Assembly (NCBI GenBank): GCA_001914235.1
Contig: MQUF01000006.1
Coordinates: 124,001 to 188,000 of the forward strand
Length of the DNA stretch: 64,000 nt
Source: Desulfobulbaceae bacterium DB1
Lineage (GTDB): Bacteria > Desulfobacterota > Desulfobulbia > Desulfobulbales > SURF-16
Reading direction: 5' to 3'
The position numbers and the translations under genes are program-made. The notes under the pieces were generated by a model. That model was given only the letters and a program-made list of their open reading frames with translations, made no database searches and had not been told where the DNA came from. Of this stretch, positions 54,102-62,390 are shown piece by piece (positions within the stretch are counted from its first letter, which is position 1; every line of letters begins with the position of its first letter).

Positions 54102-55809
54102 ATAAAACCTTCAGGGATTTTTCAATGTCCCTTAATTGATATGGTTTATGGAGGGCACCGAGAAAACCGTACTCCCGGAAGTTCGACATAACCGGGTCAT
54201 TGGCATAGCCGCTGGCAACGATGGCTCTGATGTCCGGGTCAAGTTCCTTGAGACGTTTGATGGTTTCCTCGCCCCCCATGCCGCCCTTGATGGTTAAATC
54301 AAGAATAACCGCGCCAAAGGGCATGCCGGCGCGGTGCGCATCGGCGTATATTTGCACGGCTTCTTCTCCGTTGCGTGCCGTTTCAACTTCATAACCCATT
54401 CTTTCAAGCATATCGATGTTTATCAATCTTATCAACTCTTCATCGTCCATGACCAGAATCTTTTTATTTAAGACGTGAGCTTTTCCGGGGATGGATGCCG
54501 GCGAGTCGATCCGTTTGTCACTGGCCGGCAGATAAAGAGAAACCGTTGTTCCGATGTTCTGTTGCGAGGCAATATCAATGGCGCCGCCATGCTTTGTCAT
54601 GATGGAATGGACAACGGTGAGCCCCAGGCCCAATCCTTTTTCCCTCCCCCTTTCCTTGGATGAAAAATAAGGGTCAAAGACCTGGGTGAGAATGTCGCCG
54701 GCTATGCCCACTCCTTGATCCTCGATGGAAATTTTGACATACTTCTCCTGGTCTCCATGCAGGAGTTCCCTGTATCTCCAGGGGACCGAGTCGGAATTTT
54801 CAGCGCGAATTCGAATCACGCCTCCTTGCGGCATGGCGTCCCTGGCGTTGGTGATCACATTGCCGATCGCCTGAGCCATCTGGCCGGCATCGACCTCGAC
54901 AAGCCGGAGATTGTCAGGAAATGAATATTCACAGTTCACATTGGAGCCGGCAAGCGCCAAACTCACCGCGTTTGTCATGAAGGTTTTGACGGATGTGGGT
55001 ATTTTTAAAGGTTCTCCGCCCGATGAAAAGGTGAGGAATTTCTTGGTCAGATCGGCGGCAGCGAGACACGCATCCCGCGCATGCAGCAATTTGTCGGCAA
55101 CGGGCCGGCCGATCAAGGTGGAGTAAATCAACATATCCTCTTGTGCCATTTCGATGTTACCCATGATGATTGTCAGCAGGTTGTTGAAGTCATGGGCGAT
55201 GCCGCCGGCCAGCAACGCCGTGGCTTCAAGCTTTTTCGCCTTTATGATTTCGGTTTCCAGGTGCTTTGCCGCCGTGATGTCATTGATGGCAATTCGTATG
55301 CGGAGAGCGCTTTTGTCGGTTTTTGTCCTGGAAACACATTCCAGCTTGGCCCAGAACCGGTCGCCGTCCGGCCGCAGCATGCGCAGCTCGCATGACCGTC
55401 GGTGCGGCGAGTCGATAAGCTCCCGGAAGTGTTTATAAAAAATGTCCTGATCCTCATGGAAAACGTAGCGGGAAAAGGGCTGGTTGTAGAGCGATATTTT
55501 TTCTACGCCCAGCAGGGCGGCCACGGTCAGGTTTGCTTCCACGATCAGGTTCTTATCGGTAAGGGTGAGATAGCCGACCGGCGCGAAGTCATAGAGGTCA
55601 ACATACTGGTCGCGGGTCTCTATAAGTTCTTCCTGAACGGAACGAAGCTCTTCATTCTGCAGCTCCAATTCGATCTGATGGGTGTGGAGTTCATGCAGTG
55701 CGGCGCGCAGTTCATGGGAATCCCCTGAAAATGGGGTGTTGTCGGATCCAAGCATCGCCTCCGCCCGCTTGCGAAGGTCATTAAATTTCTGTTTGCTCAT
55801 AATCTCCAT
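54079..55809 (-). CDS. PAS histidine kinase with C-terminal receiver domain
   Basis: A 576-aa hybrid kinase. Helical start (25-60, ELRAALHELHTHQIELELQN) then a PAS domain (about 68-185) beginning LYDFAPVGYLTL, a phosphoacceptor in AGGIAHDFNNLLTI (His near residue 205), an ATPase region with NVITNARDAMPQGG and GLGLGLTVVHSIM, and a receiver domain (about 455-570) with VMDDEE, Asp in VILDLTIKGG and Lys in LHKPY. The N-terminal helical-PAS unit is strikingly like that of the sigma-54 activator at 58146-60260. The end overlaps the CheB-CheR gene. Confidence 0.92.
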   Translation of the reverse strand: MEIMSKQKFNDLRKRAEAMLGSDNTPFSGDSHELRAALHELHTHQIELELQNEELRSVQEELIETRDQYVDLYDFAPVGYLTLTDKNLIVEANLTVAALLGVEKISLYNQPFSRYVFHEDQDIFYKHFRELIDSPHRRSCELRMLRPDGDRFWAKLECVSRTKTDKSALRIRIAINDITAAKHLETEIIKAKKLEATALLAGGIAHDFNNLLTIIMGNIEMAQEDMLIYSTLIGRPVADKLLHARDACLAAADLTKKFLTFSSGGEPLKIPTSVKTFMTNAVSLALAGSNVNCEYSFPDNLRLVEVDAGQMAQAIGNVITNARDAMPQGGVIRIRAENSDSVPWRYRELLHGDQEKYVKISIEDQGVGIAGDILTQVFDPYFSSKERGREKGLGLGLTVVHSIMTKHGGAIDIASQQNIGTTVSLYLPASDKRIDSPASIPGKAHVLNKKILVMDDEELIRLINIDMLERMGYEVETARNGEEAVQIYADAHRAGMPFGAVILDLTIKGGMGGEETIKRLKELDPDIRAIVASGYANDPVMSNFREYGFLGALHKPYQLRDIEKSLKVLFDEAKER

Positions 55810-55861
55810 TTCTCATTGATCGATATAAACGTTGTTGCTGAAATGAATTGACGGCGGCGGA

Positions 55862-56893
55862 TCACATCAACCAGCGCCTTTTCATCAATACATAGGAAAG
55901 ATAAAAGGTTAACGACCCCACGAAAAATAAAGAGCCCAATGCAAAGGACATGTTCGCTGCCCCGCCGTCTTCCAGCAGAATGGATTGAAGAGGCTCATAA
56001 AATTGGTAGGACGGCAGCAAAGGCGCAACAATGGTCAATTTTTGTGAAAAATCGGACAGCGCGGAAGGGAGAAGGTGCGGCAAATAAAAGAGAACCCCTA
56101 ATGTTCTGGCGCCGGCCTGATTGCGGCAGAGAAAACCCAGGAAAACCCCGTAGGCGCTGAAACAAAAACTGCCTGCCACGATGAAGGCGACATAGCCGAA
56201 GAGATTGACCACGGTAAATCCACCCAGCAGATGGAGACAGATGACGGCAATAATGATCAGGACCATTCCCATGATTACTTTGGCAATCAGCCATTGCATC
56301 TCGCGCATGGGGGTCTGGAGGAGCGCCAGGAGCAGCTTTTTTTCTTTTTCCTCGGCGACTTGCGCCGGAAGAATAATGAAACCGACGAGCAGGACAAGCA
56401 TCAAAATCCAGGTCGGCAAAGTCTGCCTTTGAATACCGCCCTCGTGCAGCGTTTTAATGCCGCTGATCCAGTTGACACTGTTTCCTTCCGCCGCTTTCTG
56501 CAAAGCTGCAAAACTTTCGACGATGGCCAGGGTGGGGAGAGACTCCTTTTTTAAAACCAGGAGTTCAAGGCTGCCGGGTTCTTTTTCATTGCCGAGCAAA
56601 ACCCCGTTTATGGTTTTTTCCTGCAAAAGACGAGTGCCTTCCTCTTCACTTTGCACCCAGGTTACTTCAATGATCTTTCCGGCGGCCTTGACGCTCCCCA
56701 GGATCTGGGGCGCATAGACGTAATTCTGCAGGAGACCGATTTTTATTTTGCTTATCTCCCCGTCGGTCCGGTCCAGCAATTTTAAAGAAACAAAAACAAA
56801 AAAAGGAATAAAAAGAATGAGATAAATCGTTTTATTCTTAAATGCGACGGCTAAATCATTGAATGCGAGGGCAAGGATATTTCTCATCATCAT
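55862..56893 (-). CDS. ABC transporter permease (ABC-2 type)
   Basis: The 343-aa product has an N-terminal transmembrane helix (about 22-40), a periplasmic domain (about 45-165) and five to six C-terminal helices (170-335), the ABC-2 permease layout. It overlaps the ATPase gene by 4 bases. An exporter is likely; substrate unknown. Confidence 0.85.
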   Translation of the reverse strand: MMMRNILALAFNDLAVAFKNKTIYLILFIPFFVFVSLKLLDRTDGEISKIKIGLLQNYVYAPQILGSVKAAGKIIEVTWVQSEEEGTRLLQEKTINGVLLGNEKEPGSLELLVLKKESLPTLAIVESFAALQKAAEGNSVNWISGIKTLHEGGIQRQTLPTWILMLVLLVGFIILPAQVAEEKEKKLLLALLQTPMREMQWLIAKVIMGMVLIIIAVICLHLLGGFTVVNLFGYVAFIVAGSFCFSAYGVFLGFLCRNQAGARTLGVLFYLPHLLPSALSDFSQKLTIVAPLLPSYQFYEPLQSILLEDGGAANMSFALGSLFFVGSLTFYLSYVLMKRRWLM

Positions 56894-57570
56894 GCGTAAA
56901 GAGTTTCGTGTATTTCGGATTGAAAATATTTCCGCGGAGACCCGTCGAAGACCAGACTGCCTTCGTGCAGCACCATGATGCGCGTTGCCAGGCTTTTAAT
57001 TTCTTCCGGCCGGTGGGAAGTGAAAAGGATTGTTTTCCCGGCCTCATGGAGAGTGTGCAACAGCCGGTAAAGTTCTTTTGTCGTCTCGAAGTCCAGGGCC
57101 GATGTCGGCTCGTCCAGCAGGAGCACCGGAGGATCCGCCAGCAGGGCGCGGCCAATGTTCACCCGTTGCTTTAAACCCTTTGACAGTTCCTGTATCTTGT
57201 TTTTTCGAAAGGGCAACAGATTGAACTCTTTCAATATCTCATCCACCCGTGCAAAGGGTGTTTGAAAGAGAAAAGCAAAGAGTTTGAGGTTGTATTCAAC
57301 ACTGAAGAAATCAAAAAGATTGGGTACTTCCGGCACAAAACCCACTTTTTTCACAACAGCCGTCCTGTTTTTCAGCTCAATGCCGCCGATCGTGGCGTGA
57401 CCGCTGTCCGGCAGAATCCAGTTTGCCAGCATTTTCAGCAGAGTGGATTTGCCGGCGCCGTTGTGGCCGACAACAGCGATCAGTTCGCCTTTTTTCACCG
57501 CAAAGCTGGTCGGCTGCAGTCCTCGTTGGTGGTCGTAGAGTTTTGTCAGATTCAGGATTTCGAGTTGCAT
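56890..57570 (-). CDS. ABC transporter ATP-binding protein
   Basis: The 226-aa ATPase has Walker A GHNGAGKST (near 37), signature ELSKGLKQRVNIGRAL (a K replaces G in the LSGGQ core), Walker B VLLLDEPTSALD and the switch His in FTSHRPEE. With the overlapping permease it forms a two-gene exporter of ABC-2 type. Expression may be controlled through a leader with two hairpins (57604-57652). Confidence 0.92.
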   Translation of the reverse strand: MQLEILNLTKLYDHQRGLQPTSFAVKKGELIAVVGHNGAGKSTLLKMLANWILPDSGHATIGGIELKNRTAVVKKVGFVPEVPNLFDFFSVEYNLKLFAFLFQTPFARVDEILKEFNLLPFRKNKIQELSKGLKQRVNIGRALLADPPVLLLDEPTSALDFETTKELYRLLHTLHEAGKTILFTSHRPEEIKSLATRIMVLHEGSLVFDGSPRKYFQSEIHETLYA

Positions 57571-57603
57571 GCAGTATCATCACATCTTTCATTTTATTTG
57601 CAG

Positions 57604-57652
57604 GTCGGGAAAAAGCATTCCCGACAGGACAGGGCAGGCCGCAGTGCCTGCC
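57604..57652 (-). other. Two hairpins in the ABC operon leader
   Basis: GTCGGGAA (57604-57611) pairs with TTCCCGAC (57618-57625); GGCAGGC (57633-57639) pairs with GCCTGCC (57646-57652). Both are perfect and stand in tandem 33 bases upstream of the ATPase start. May be an attenuator, or an element from neighbouring transcription. Confidence 0.4.
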
Positions 57653-57810
57653 TCGGCACCGACAGCACACACCGCGCGCCACCCTTACTTTCAGTCCCCC
57701 GGCCGCGGCATGCGGTGTGGGAAAAGAGTCGTGCTTCGCTGGTCTCTCGTTCTCGCTAAACCGTCGTACAAAAACAACTTGGACTTTTTAGGTTCATGAA
57801 CGCCATAAAA

Positions 57811-57856
57811 GGCCGTAAAGAAATGGATAAAAAGTAGAAGATATTTCGTAACGGCC
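57811..57856 (-). terminator. Terminator of the 21-aa peptide transcript
   Basis: A 14-base stem (12 of 14 paired; 57811-57824 with 57843-57856) separated by an 18-base loop; on the - strand it is followed by TTTT. It begins 1 base after the peptide stop, giving a predicted transcript of about 165 bases from the sigma-54 start. Confidence 0.6.
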
Positions 57857-57857
57857 T

Positions 57858-57923
57858 CTAAGTTAAGCGCATGATGACGATAACGAGAATAACAACAACC
57901 AAAACAGCAATGACAAATCCCAT
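57858..57923 (-). CDS. 21-residue hydrophobic membrane peptide
   Basis: ATG at 57923 is preceded by AAAGGAGGG, a strong ribosome-binding site; TAG at 57858. The product begins MGFVIAVLVVVILVIVIMRL, one near-continuous transmembrane helix with a basic end. A sigma-54 promoter and an activator motif lie upstream, and a terminator follows at once. Too small to be in standard gene calls. Function unknown; small membrane peptides of this kind regulate transporters or sense envelope stress, or act as toxins. Confidence 0.65.
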   Translation of the reverse strand: MGFVIAVLVVVILVIVIMRLT

Positions 57924-57984
57924 AACTCCCTCCTTTCGTGTAATGTTTCTTTCATCTCACCATCCATGTATACGAAAGATTACT

Positions 57985-57999
57985 GCAAGAGGTGTGCCT
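57985..57999 (-). promoter_or_regulatory. Sigma-54 (-24/-12) promoter of the 21-aa peptide
   Basis: Read on the - strand: AGGCACACCTCTTGC, canonical 10-base GG-GC spacing. Predicted transcription start near 57974, about 50 bases before the peptide start. Confidence 0.75.
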
Positions 58000-58099
58000 G
58001 CAAACGAAAACAGGTGGGAACGTGTGGGAAAGGCCTTTGGCGGCAAGGATTGAGAAGAAGCGACACAAGCGGCGGAGAAGGGTGAAAGGGGGCGGTCTT

Positions 58100-58134
58100 G
58101 CCTCGAAATATGGCGGCTCCTCAATATGTTGAGG
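58100..58134. promoter_or_regulatory. Shared upstream activator motif, copy 3
   Basis: 35-bp motif: GCCTC at 58100, ATATGG at 58108, then a perfect palindrome CCTCAATATGTTGAGG at 58119-58134. It begins 101 bp from the outer edge of the promoter at 57985-57999 and ends 11 bp from the end of the sigma-54 activator gene. Confidence 0.75.
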
Positions 58135-58145
58135 GAAACAGACGG

Positions 58146-60260
58146 TTAAGCAGGCGATCCGGAAGGAGGACGGACGATGCCGAGCTTGTGCATTCTCGCC
58201 CGCAGCGTGCTGGGGTGAAGGCCCAGGAGCTGGGCGGCCCCGTCCTTTCCTTCAATCCGCCCCCTGGTTTTTTCCAGGGTCTGCAGGATTTGTTCCCGCT
58301 CCCTTTCCTTCATGGTTCCCCCGGTGGAAGAGGGGATTGGGGAGGACTCCAGTTTATCCGCCAGTTGCAGAAGAGGTCCGGGGCAGAGGATCACGGCCCG
58401 TTCGATGATGCTTTCCAGCTCCCTGATGTTGCCGGGCCACGGATAATCCAGCAATGCCTGCATCGTTTCCTTGGGGATCGAGGTGATCTGTTTTCCCATT
58501 TTGCGGACATAACGTTCCACAAAGGCCTGAACCAGTAAAGGGATATCTTCGATTCGCTGGCGCAAGGGCGGAACCGTGATGGGAAAGACGTTGAGCCGAT
58601 AGAAAAGATCCTCCCGGAAGATGCCGGCACGGATTGCTTCCTCAAGATTGCGATTGGTGGTGGCCACGATGCGCACATCAACCTTGATGCTTTTTGACGA
58701 GCCCAGGCGTTCAAACACGCCATGCTGGATCACCCGCAGCAGCTTGGCCTGCATCTCCATGGGCAGTTCGCCGATTTCGTCCAGACACAGGGTGGAGCCG
58801 TCCGCAACCTCGAAGCGGCCTATCTGGCGGGTATCGGCTCCGGTAAAGGCGCCTTTCTCCCGGCCGAACAATTCGCTTTCAATCAGATTGGCGGGCAGTG
58901 CCGAGCAGTTGACGGTGATCAACGGTCGATCCTTGCGGGGGCTCAAGTGGTGGATGACCTCGGCAATCAGCTCCTTGCCCGTGCCGGTCTCGCCGAGGAC
59001 GAGCACCGTCGCATCTGTCGGCGCGACCTGTTCGGCGCGATAGAGAACATACTTGAGGCCGTCGCTTTGGCCGATGATGTGGCCGAATTGATGTTTCTTT
59101 TTGCTTTCCTGGTGAAAGTAAATATTTTCGACCACCAGCCGGTCTTTCAATGTTCTGATTTCCGCCAGGGCTTTCAGCAGGGATTCCTCCAGCTGCGTGT
59201 TTCTTTTTTTCTCCTGCATCAGCTCTTCATTGCTGGTGCGCTGCTTGCTCCGTCGCTCCCGCATGCGTCGTTCCGTTCCGTTGTGCTCGTCATGCGGAAA
59301 ATCTGACCCAAGTGCCTGCCCGGTGACCTCGCGGATGCGGCACTGAATCATTTTTTTACGGTTCACCAGAAAAACACTGCTGATAAATTCCACGGCAATT
59401 ATCCTGCCGTTTTTTGTTTCCAGCGGCAAATTGCTGTAACGGACAAATCCTTTGTGCTGCAGTTCCGCAAATGAGACTCTCGACTCATCAACATCCTTGA
59501 AAAGACCGATTTCCCAGAGTTTCCTGCCCAAAAAATCCTCGTATGAATAGCCCAGCATTTCCATCAGGAAAGGATTGACCTGGGATATCTGTCCGGTCTC
59601 GGCATCGAGAATTAATATTCCCTCTCTGGCTTCTTCAAAGAGACGGCGGAAGAAGGTTTCTGAAATCTGCAGCGACTCCTCCAGCTTCTTGCGTTCGGTG
59701 ACATCGGTGATCGTGGTCTGGCAGACGGGATTTTCATCGTGGGACACGGCGGAAACGATGCTGTCAAGCTGGGCATGAAACGGTTCGCCTTTTTCCTGGA
59801 AAACGGTGAGAACACAGCTTTGTTTCGTGCCCGTGCGAAATACCTTTTTTAAATGCAGATAAAACAGATCGGCATCATCCTGGCTCAGGAAAGAAGAAAA
59901 CGGCATTTGCAACAGGGCCTCTTTCCCCAGAGCGAGCTGCTTGGCGGCGGTGAGATTTGCCGCCACTATACGGCCCTTGCCGTCAAAGGTGAAATAACCG
60001 ACCGGCGCGAGATCATAGAGATAGACGTAACGAAGCCAGGATTCCTCAAGCTGCAGTTTGGTCCGGCGCAATTCCTCGTTCTGTATGTCAAGTTCGATCT
60101 GATGCACCTGCAGCTCATGGACGAGCTCCGGCATATCCGATGGTGTGATATCCGAAGCCGACAACGCCTTTTCGCGCAGCAACCGTTCGGCGCGCTCCCG
60201 CATTTCACGGGATGCTGTTTTTGCGCCGCGTTTTTTTTTGTGCAAAGAATCCTGATTCAT
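58146..60260 (-). CDS. PAS sigma-54-dependent transcriptional activator
   Basis: A 704-aa protein. Helical-PAS N-terminus (about 40-180: [31 protein letters not shown]), a second PAS (about 190-310), a coiled coil (about 335-370), an AAA+ domain (about 390-625) with Walker A GETGTGKE, the sigma-54 contact loop GAFTGA and [10 protein letters not shown], and a Fis-type HTH at the C-terminus ([20 protein letters not shown]). The start at 60260 follows GGGCGG; a longer in-frame start has no such site. No receiver domain, so it is likely controlled by PAS signals. Candidate activator of the three nearby sigma-54 promoters. Confidence 0.93.
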   Translation of the reverse strand: MNQDSLHKKKRGAKTASREMRERAERLLREKALSASDITPSDMPELVHELQVHQIELDIQNEELRRTKLQLEESWLRYVYLYDLAPVGYFTFDGKGRIVAANLTAAKQLALGKEALLQMPFSSFLSQDDADLFYLHLKKVFRTGTKQSCVLTVFQEKGEPFHAQLDSIVSAVSHDENPVCQTTITDVTERKKLEESLQISETFFRRLFEEAREGILILDAETGQISQVNPFLMEMLGYSYEDFLGRKLWEIGLFKDVDESRVSFAELQHKGFVRYSNLPLETKNGRIIAVEFISSVFLVNRKKMIQCRIREVTGQALGSDFPHDEHNGTERRMRERRSKQRTSNEELMQEKKRNTQLEESLLKALAEIRTLKDRLVVENIYFHQESKKKHQFGHIIGQSDGLKYVLYRAEQVAPTDATVLVLGETGTGKELIAEVIHHLSPRKDRPLITVNCSALPANLIESELFGREKGAFTGADTRQIGRFEVADGSTLCLDEIGELPMEMQAKLLRVIQHGVFERLGSSKSIKVDVRIVATTNRNLEEAIRAGIFREDLFYRLNVFPITVPPLRQRIEDIPLLVQAFVERYVRKMGKQITSIPKETMQALLDYPWPGNIRELESIIERAVILCPGPLLQLADKLESSPIPSSTGGTMKEREREQILQTLEKTRGRIEGKDGAAQLLGLHPSTLRARMHKLGIVRPPSGSPA

Positions 60261-60585
60261 AAATGCCGCCCGATAGGTTTTATGCAACAGGGAGAAGCAA
60301 CAGGGGCGGGAAAATGGCTCGTCAGCCGGGACGGCAAATGGCTGAGTTTTTTCGAAGCGCGTCAACTCACTGCTCTCGCCCGCGTTACATATCTGTTTTT
60401 TTGTGCCCACATTATTTTTACTTCACTGATATGTGTTCCGGCAAGATTAAAATCACCGGACGCCATGAGCCGGGCAAGATTTTTTTTGTGAGCCGAAGTT
60501 TGTTACTTTTTGTGCGTTTATCGGATTTCGTGCTATATAATATGGGAAACATTGCCGGCGTTTATTCGACAAACAGGAGAAGAAC

Positions 60586-61446
60586 ATGAGCTATCCGGAA
60601 CTGCGTCGTGGGGCCAAGGGAGATGAGGTGAAGCGGCTGCAGTCGCTTCTGAACCGGGTGGGGGCGATGCTTGTGCCGGACGGTGATTTCGGCAGCGGCA
60701 CCGTGCGGGGAGTATGTTACGGACAGAAGTGCGCGGGGCAGCCGGAAAGCGGCATTGCCGACCGTAATCTCTGGCTTTGGCTTGAAGAACGGCCGGAGCC
60801 CTTTCCGTCGCTGGCCACCAATGGCGTTGCCCTCATTGCCAGGGAGGAAACCGGCGGTCTGGCCTATTATGATCAGGTCTGCCGTTGGCCCCATTATCCG
60901 GGCGAAGCCAGCGGTATTACCATCGGCATCGGCTTTGATCTGCGGTTCAACTCGGAAGACGGCTTCCGGGAGGCGTGGGAGCCGCATCTTGCCCCGGCTG
61001 CTCTTGAGGCGTTGTCCTCGGATATCGGCAGGCCGGGCACGAAAAAGCGAACCGCTGAATTGAAAAGGATGGGGATCGAGATCCCGTTCAAGGCGGCCTG
61101 GTCGGTGTTTATCGACAAAACCCTGCCCCGTTTTTACCTTGAGACCCAGGGCATTTATCCGTCGCTGCCGCGTTTGCCGGAGTTGTGTCGCGCCGTGCTG
61201 GTCAGCATCGTCTACAACCGGGGCACCGGTCTCAGCGGTGCGAAGCGGCGGGAAATGGCGTCCATCCGTGATATTCTTGCCGAGGCTGATGATTCTTCCC
61301 TGACCATGACACGGCGGAAGGAAATCCTGATCGAAGTCGAGGATCAGATTGTCGCCATGCAGCGCCTCTGGTCGCCGGGATCGGGCTTGTGCAAGCGGCG
61401 TCAGGCGGAAGCCAACCTGTGGCGGGAAGGGCTCGCCGGATGGTGA
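60586..61446 (+). CDS. Peptidoglycan-binding lysozyme-like protein
   Basis: The 286-aa product has an N-terminal peptidoglycan-binding domain (about 1-65, RRGAKGDEVKRLQSLLNRVG) followed by a lysozyme-like domain (from about 75) with candidate catalytic Glu in AREETGGLAYYDQV, TIGIGFDLRFN and a C-terminal region with AVLVSIVYNRGTGL. It has no signal peptide, like endolysins and cytoplasmic muramidases. A phage-derived origin is possible, but no other phage genes are nearby. Confidence 0.8.
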   Translation: MSYPELRRGAKGDEVKRLQSLLNRVGAMLVPDGDFGSGTVRGVCYGQKCAGQPESGIADRNLWLWLEERPEPFPSLATNGVALIAREETGGLAYYDQVCRWPHYPGEASGITIGIGFDLRFNSEDGFREAWEPHLAPAALEALSSDIGRPGTKKRTAELKRMGIEIPFKAAWSVFIDKTLPRFYLETQGIYPSLPRLPELCRAVLVSIVYNRGTGLSGAKRREMASIRDILAEADDSSLTMTRRKEILIEVEDQIVAMQRLWSPGSGLCKRRQAEANLWREGLAGW

Positions 61447-61655
61447 GTCCCGGTTGCGCCGGTCGCCGCATATCCTCCTTGCGAAAATCGATGCCGTGAT
61501 GGTGATCAAAAGAGTTGAAACCCTTGCCATCTGCAAGGGAATATTTTATAAATAATGCTTTGTAAAATGGAATAATTCTCTTTTTTGTCTATGCGCGGTT
61601 GTGAGCAAAAAAACATCAGATGATATCTGTAAAGTGATCAGGGAGGAAAAGAAGC

Positions 61656-62339
61656 ATGCTGATTCGTGACTGGATGGCGAAAAATGTTCTGACTGTGGAT
61701 GAAAACACGTCGCTGATGCGGGCTACCCGTGTCATGAAAGAAAATTCAATTCGCCGTCTGCCCGTTGTTTCCCATGGGAAACTGGTTGGAATTATAACTG
61801 ATCGTGACGTCAAGGATGCGTCTCCCTCCAAAACGACGTCGCTTGACGTGCATGAACTGTACTATCTTCTTTCCGAGATGAAGGTCAAGGATCTCATGAC
61901 CCCGAGCCCCATTGTCATCGGTGGACATGAGTCATTGGAGAAGGCGGCGGTTATCATGCTGGAGTGCAAAATTTCCGGTATCCCGGTTATTGACGAATCC
62001 GGCTATCTCATCGGACTGCTCAGTGAAACCGATGTTCTGCGCGGCTTCATCCACAGCACCGGCATCAAGGACGGCGCCATGCAGTATGTTTTCGACCTAG
62101 TCGATGAGCCCGGCTCCGTCACCAGGGTGGTAGGCGTGTTACGGGAAAATAATGCCAGGGTTATCAGTGTGCTGACCTCATTTGAAGATGCGCCGTCAGG
62201 GAAGAAAAGGGTGGCGATCAGGGTTTTACCGATAAACCCGGATGAAGCGGAAAATCTTTCTGATCTGCTTGCGAAGAATTTTACCGTTGTCTTCCAGGGC
62301 AAGGATGAATTGAAGGACGTTCCCAAACGACGCAATTAG
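61656..62339 (+). CDS. CBS-pair protein with ACT-like C-terminus
   Basis: The 227-aa product has two CBS domains (about 1-55 and 76-135) with LVGIITDRDVKD and LIGLLSETDVLRGF; the C-terminal region (about 140-215, VDEPGSVTRVVGVLRENNARV) resembles an ACT domain, as in AcuB-type proteins. Likely a nucleotide-sensing regulatory protein. GGGAGGA precedes the start. A strong terminator follows the stop. Confidence 0.85.
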   Translation: MLIRDWMAKNVLTVDENTSLMRATRVMKENSIRRLPVVSHGKLVGIITDRDVKDASPSKTTSLDVHELYYLLSEMKVKDLMTPSPIVIGGHESLEKAAVIMLECKISGIPVIDESGYLIGLLSETDVLRGFIHSTGIKDGAMQYVFDLVDEPGSVTRVVGVLRENNARVISVLTSFEDAPSGKKRVAIRVLPINPDEAENLSDLLAKNFTVVFQGKDELKDVPKRRN

Positions 62340-62364
62340 TTTCTTCTTTTATGGAAATGTGGAA

Positions 62365-62390
62365 AGCCGGGGTCGTACCCCGGCTTTTTT
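62365..62390 (+). terminator. Rho-independent terminator after the CBS gene
   Basis: AGCCGGGG (62365-62372) and CCCCGGCT (62378-62385) form a perfect 8-bp stem with a 5-base loop followed by a T run to 62390. Convergent with the penicillin-binding protein gene, whose end it touches. Confidence 0.92.

Noticed and set aside
60586-61446. Frameshift in the peptidoglycan-binding domain
   Set aside because: The segment after the first repeat looks unusual but the frame is open and the lysozyme-like part follows normally.
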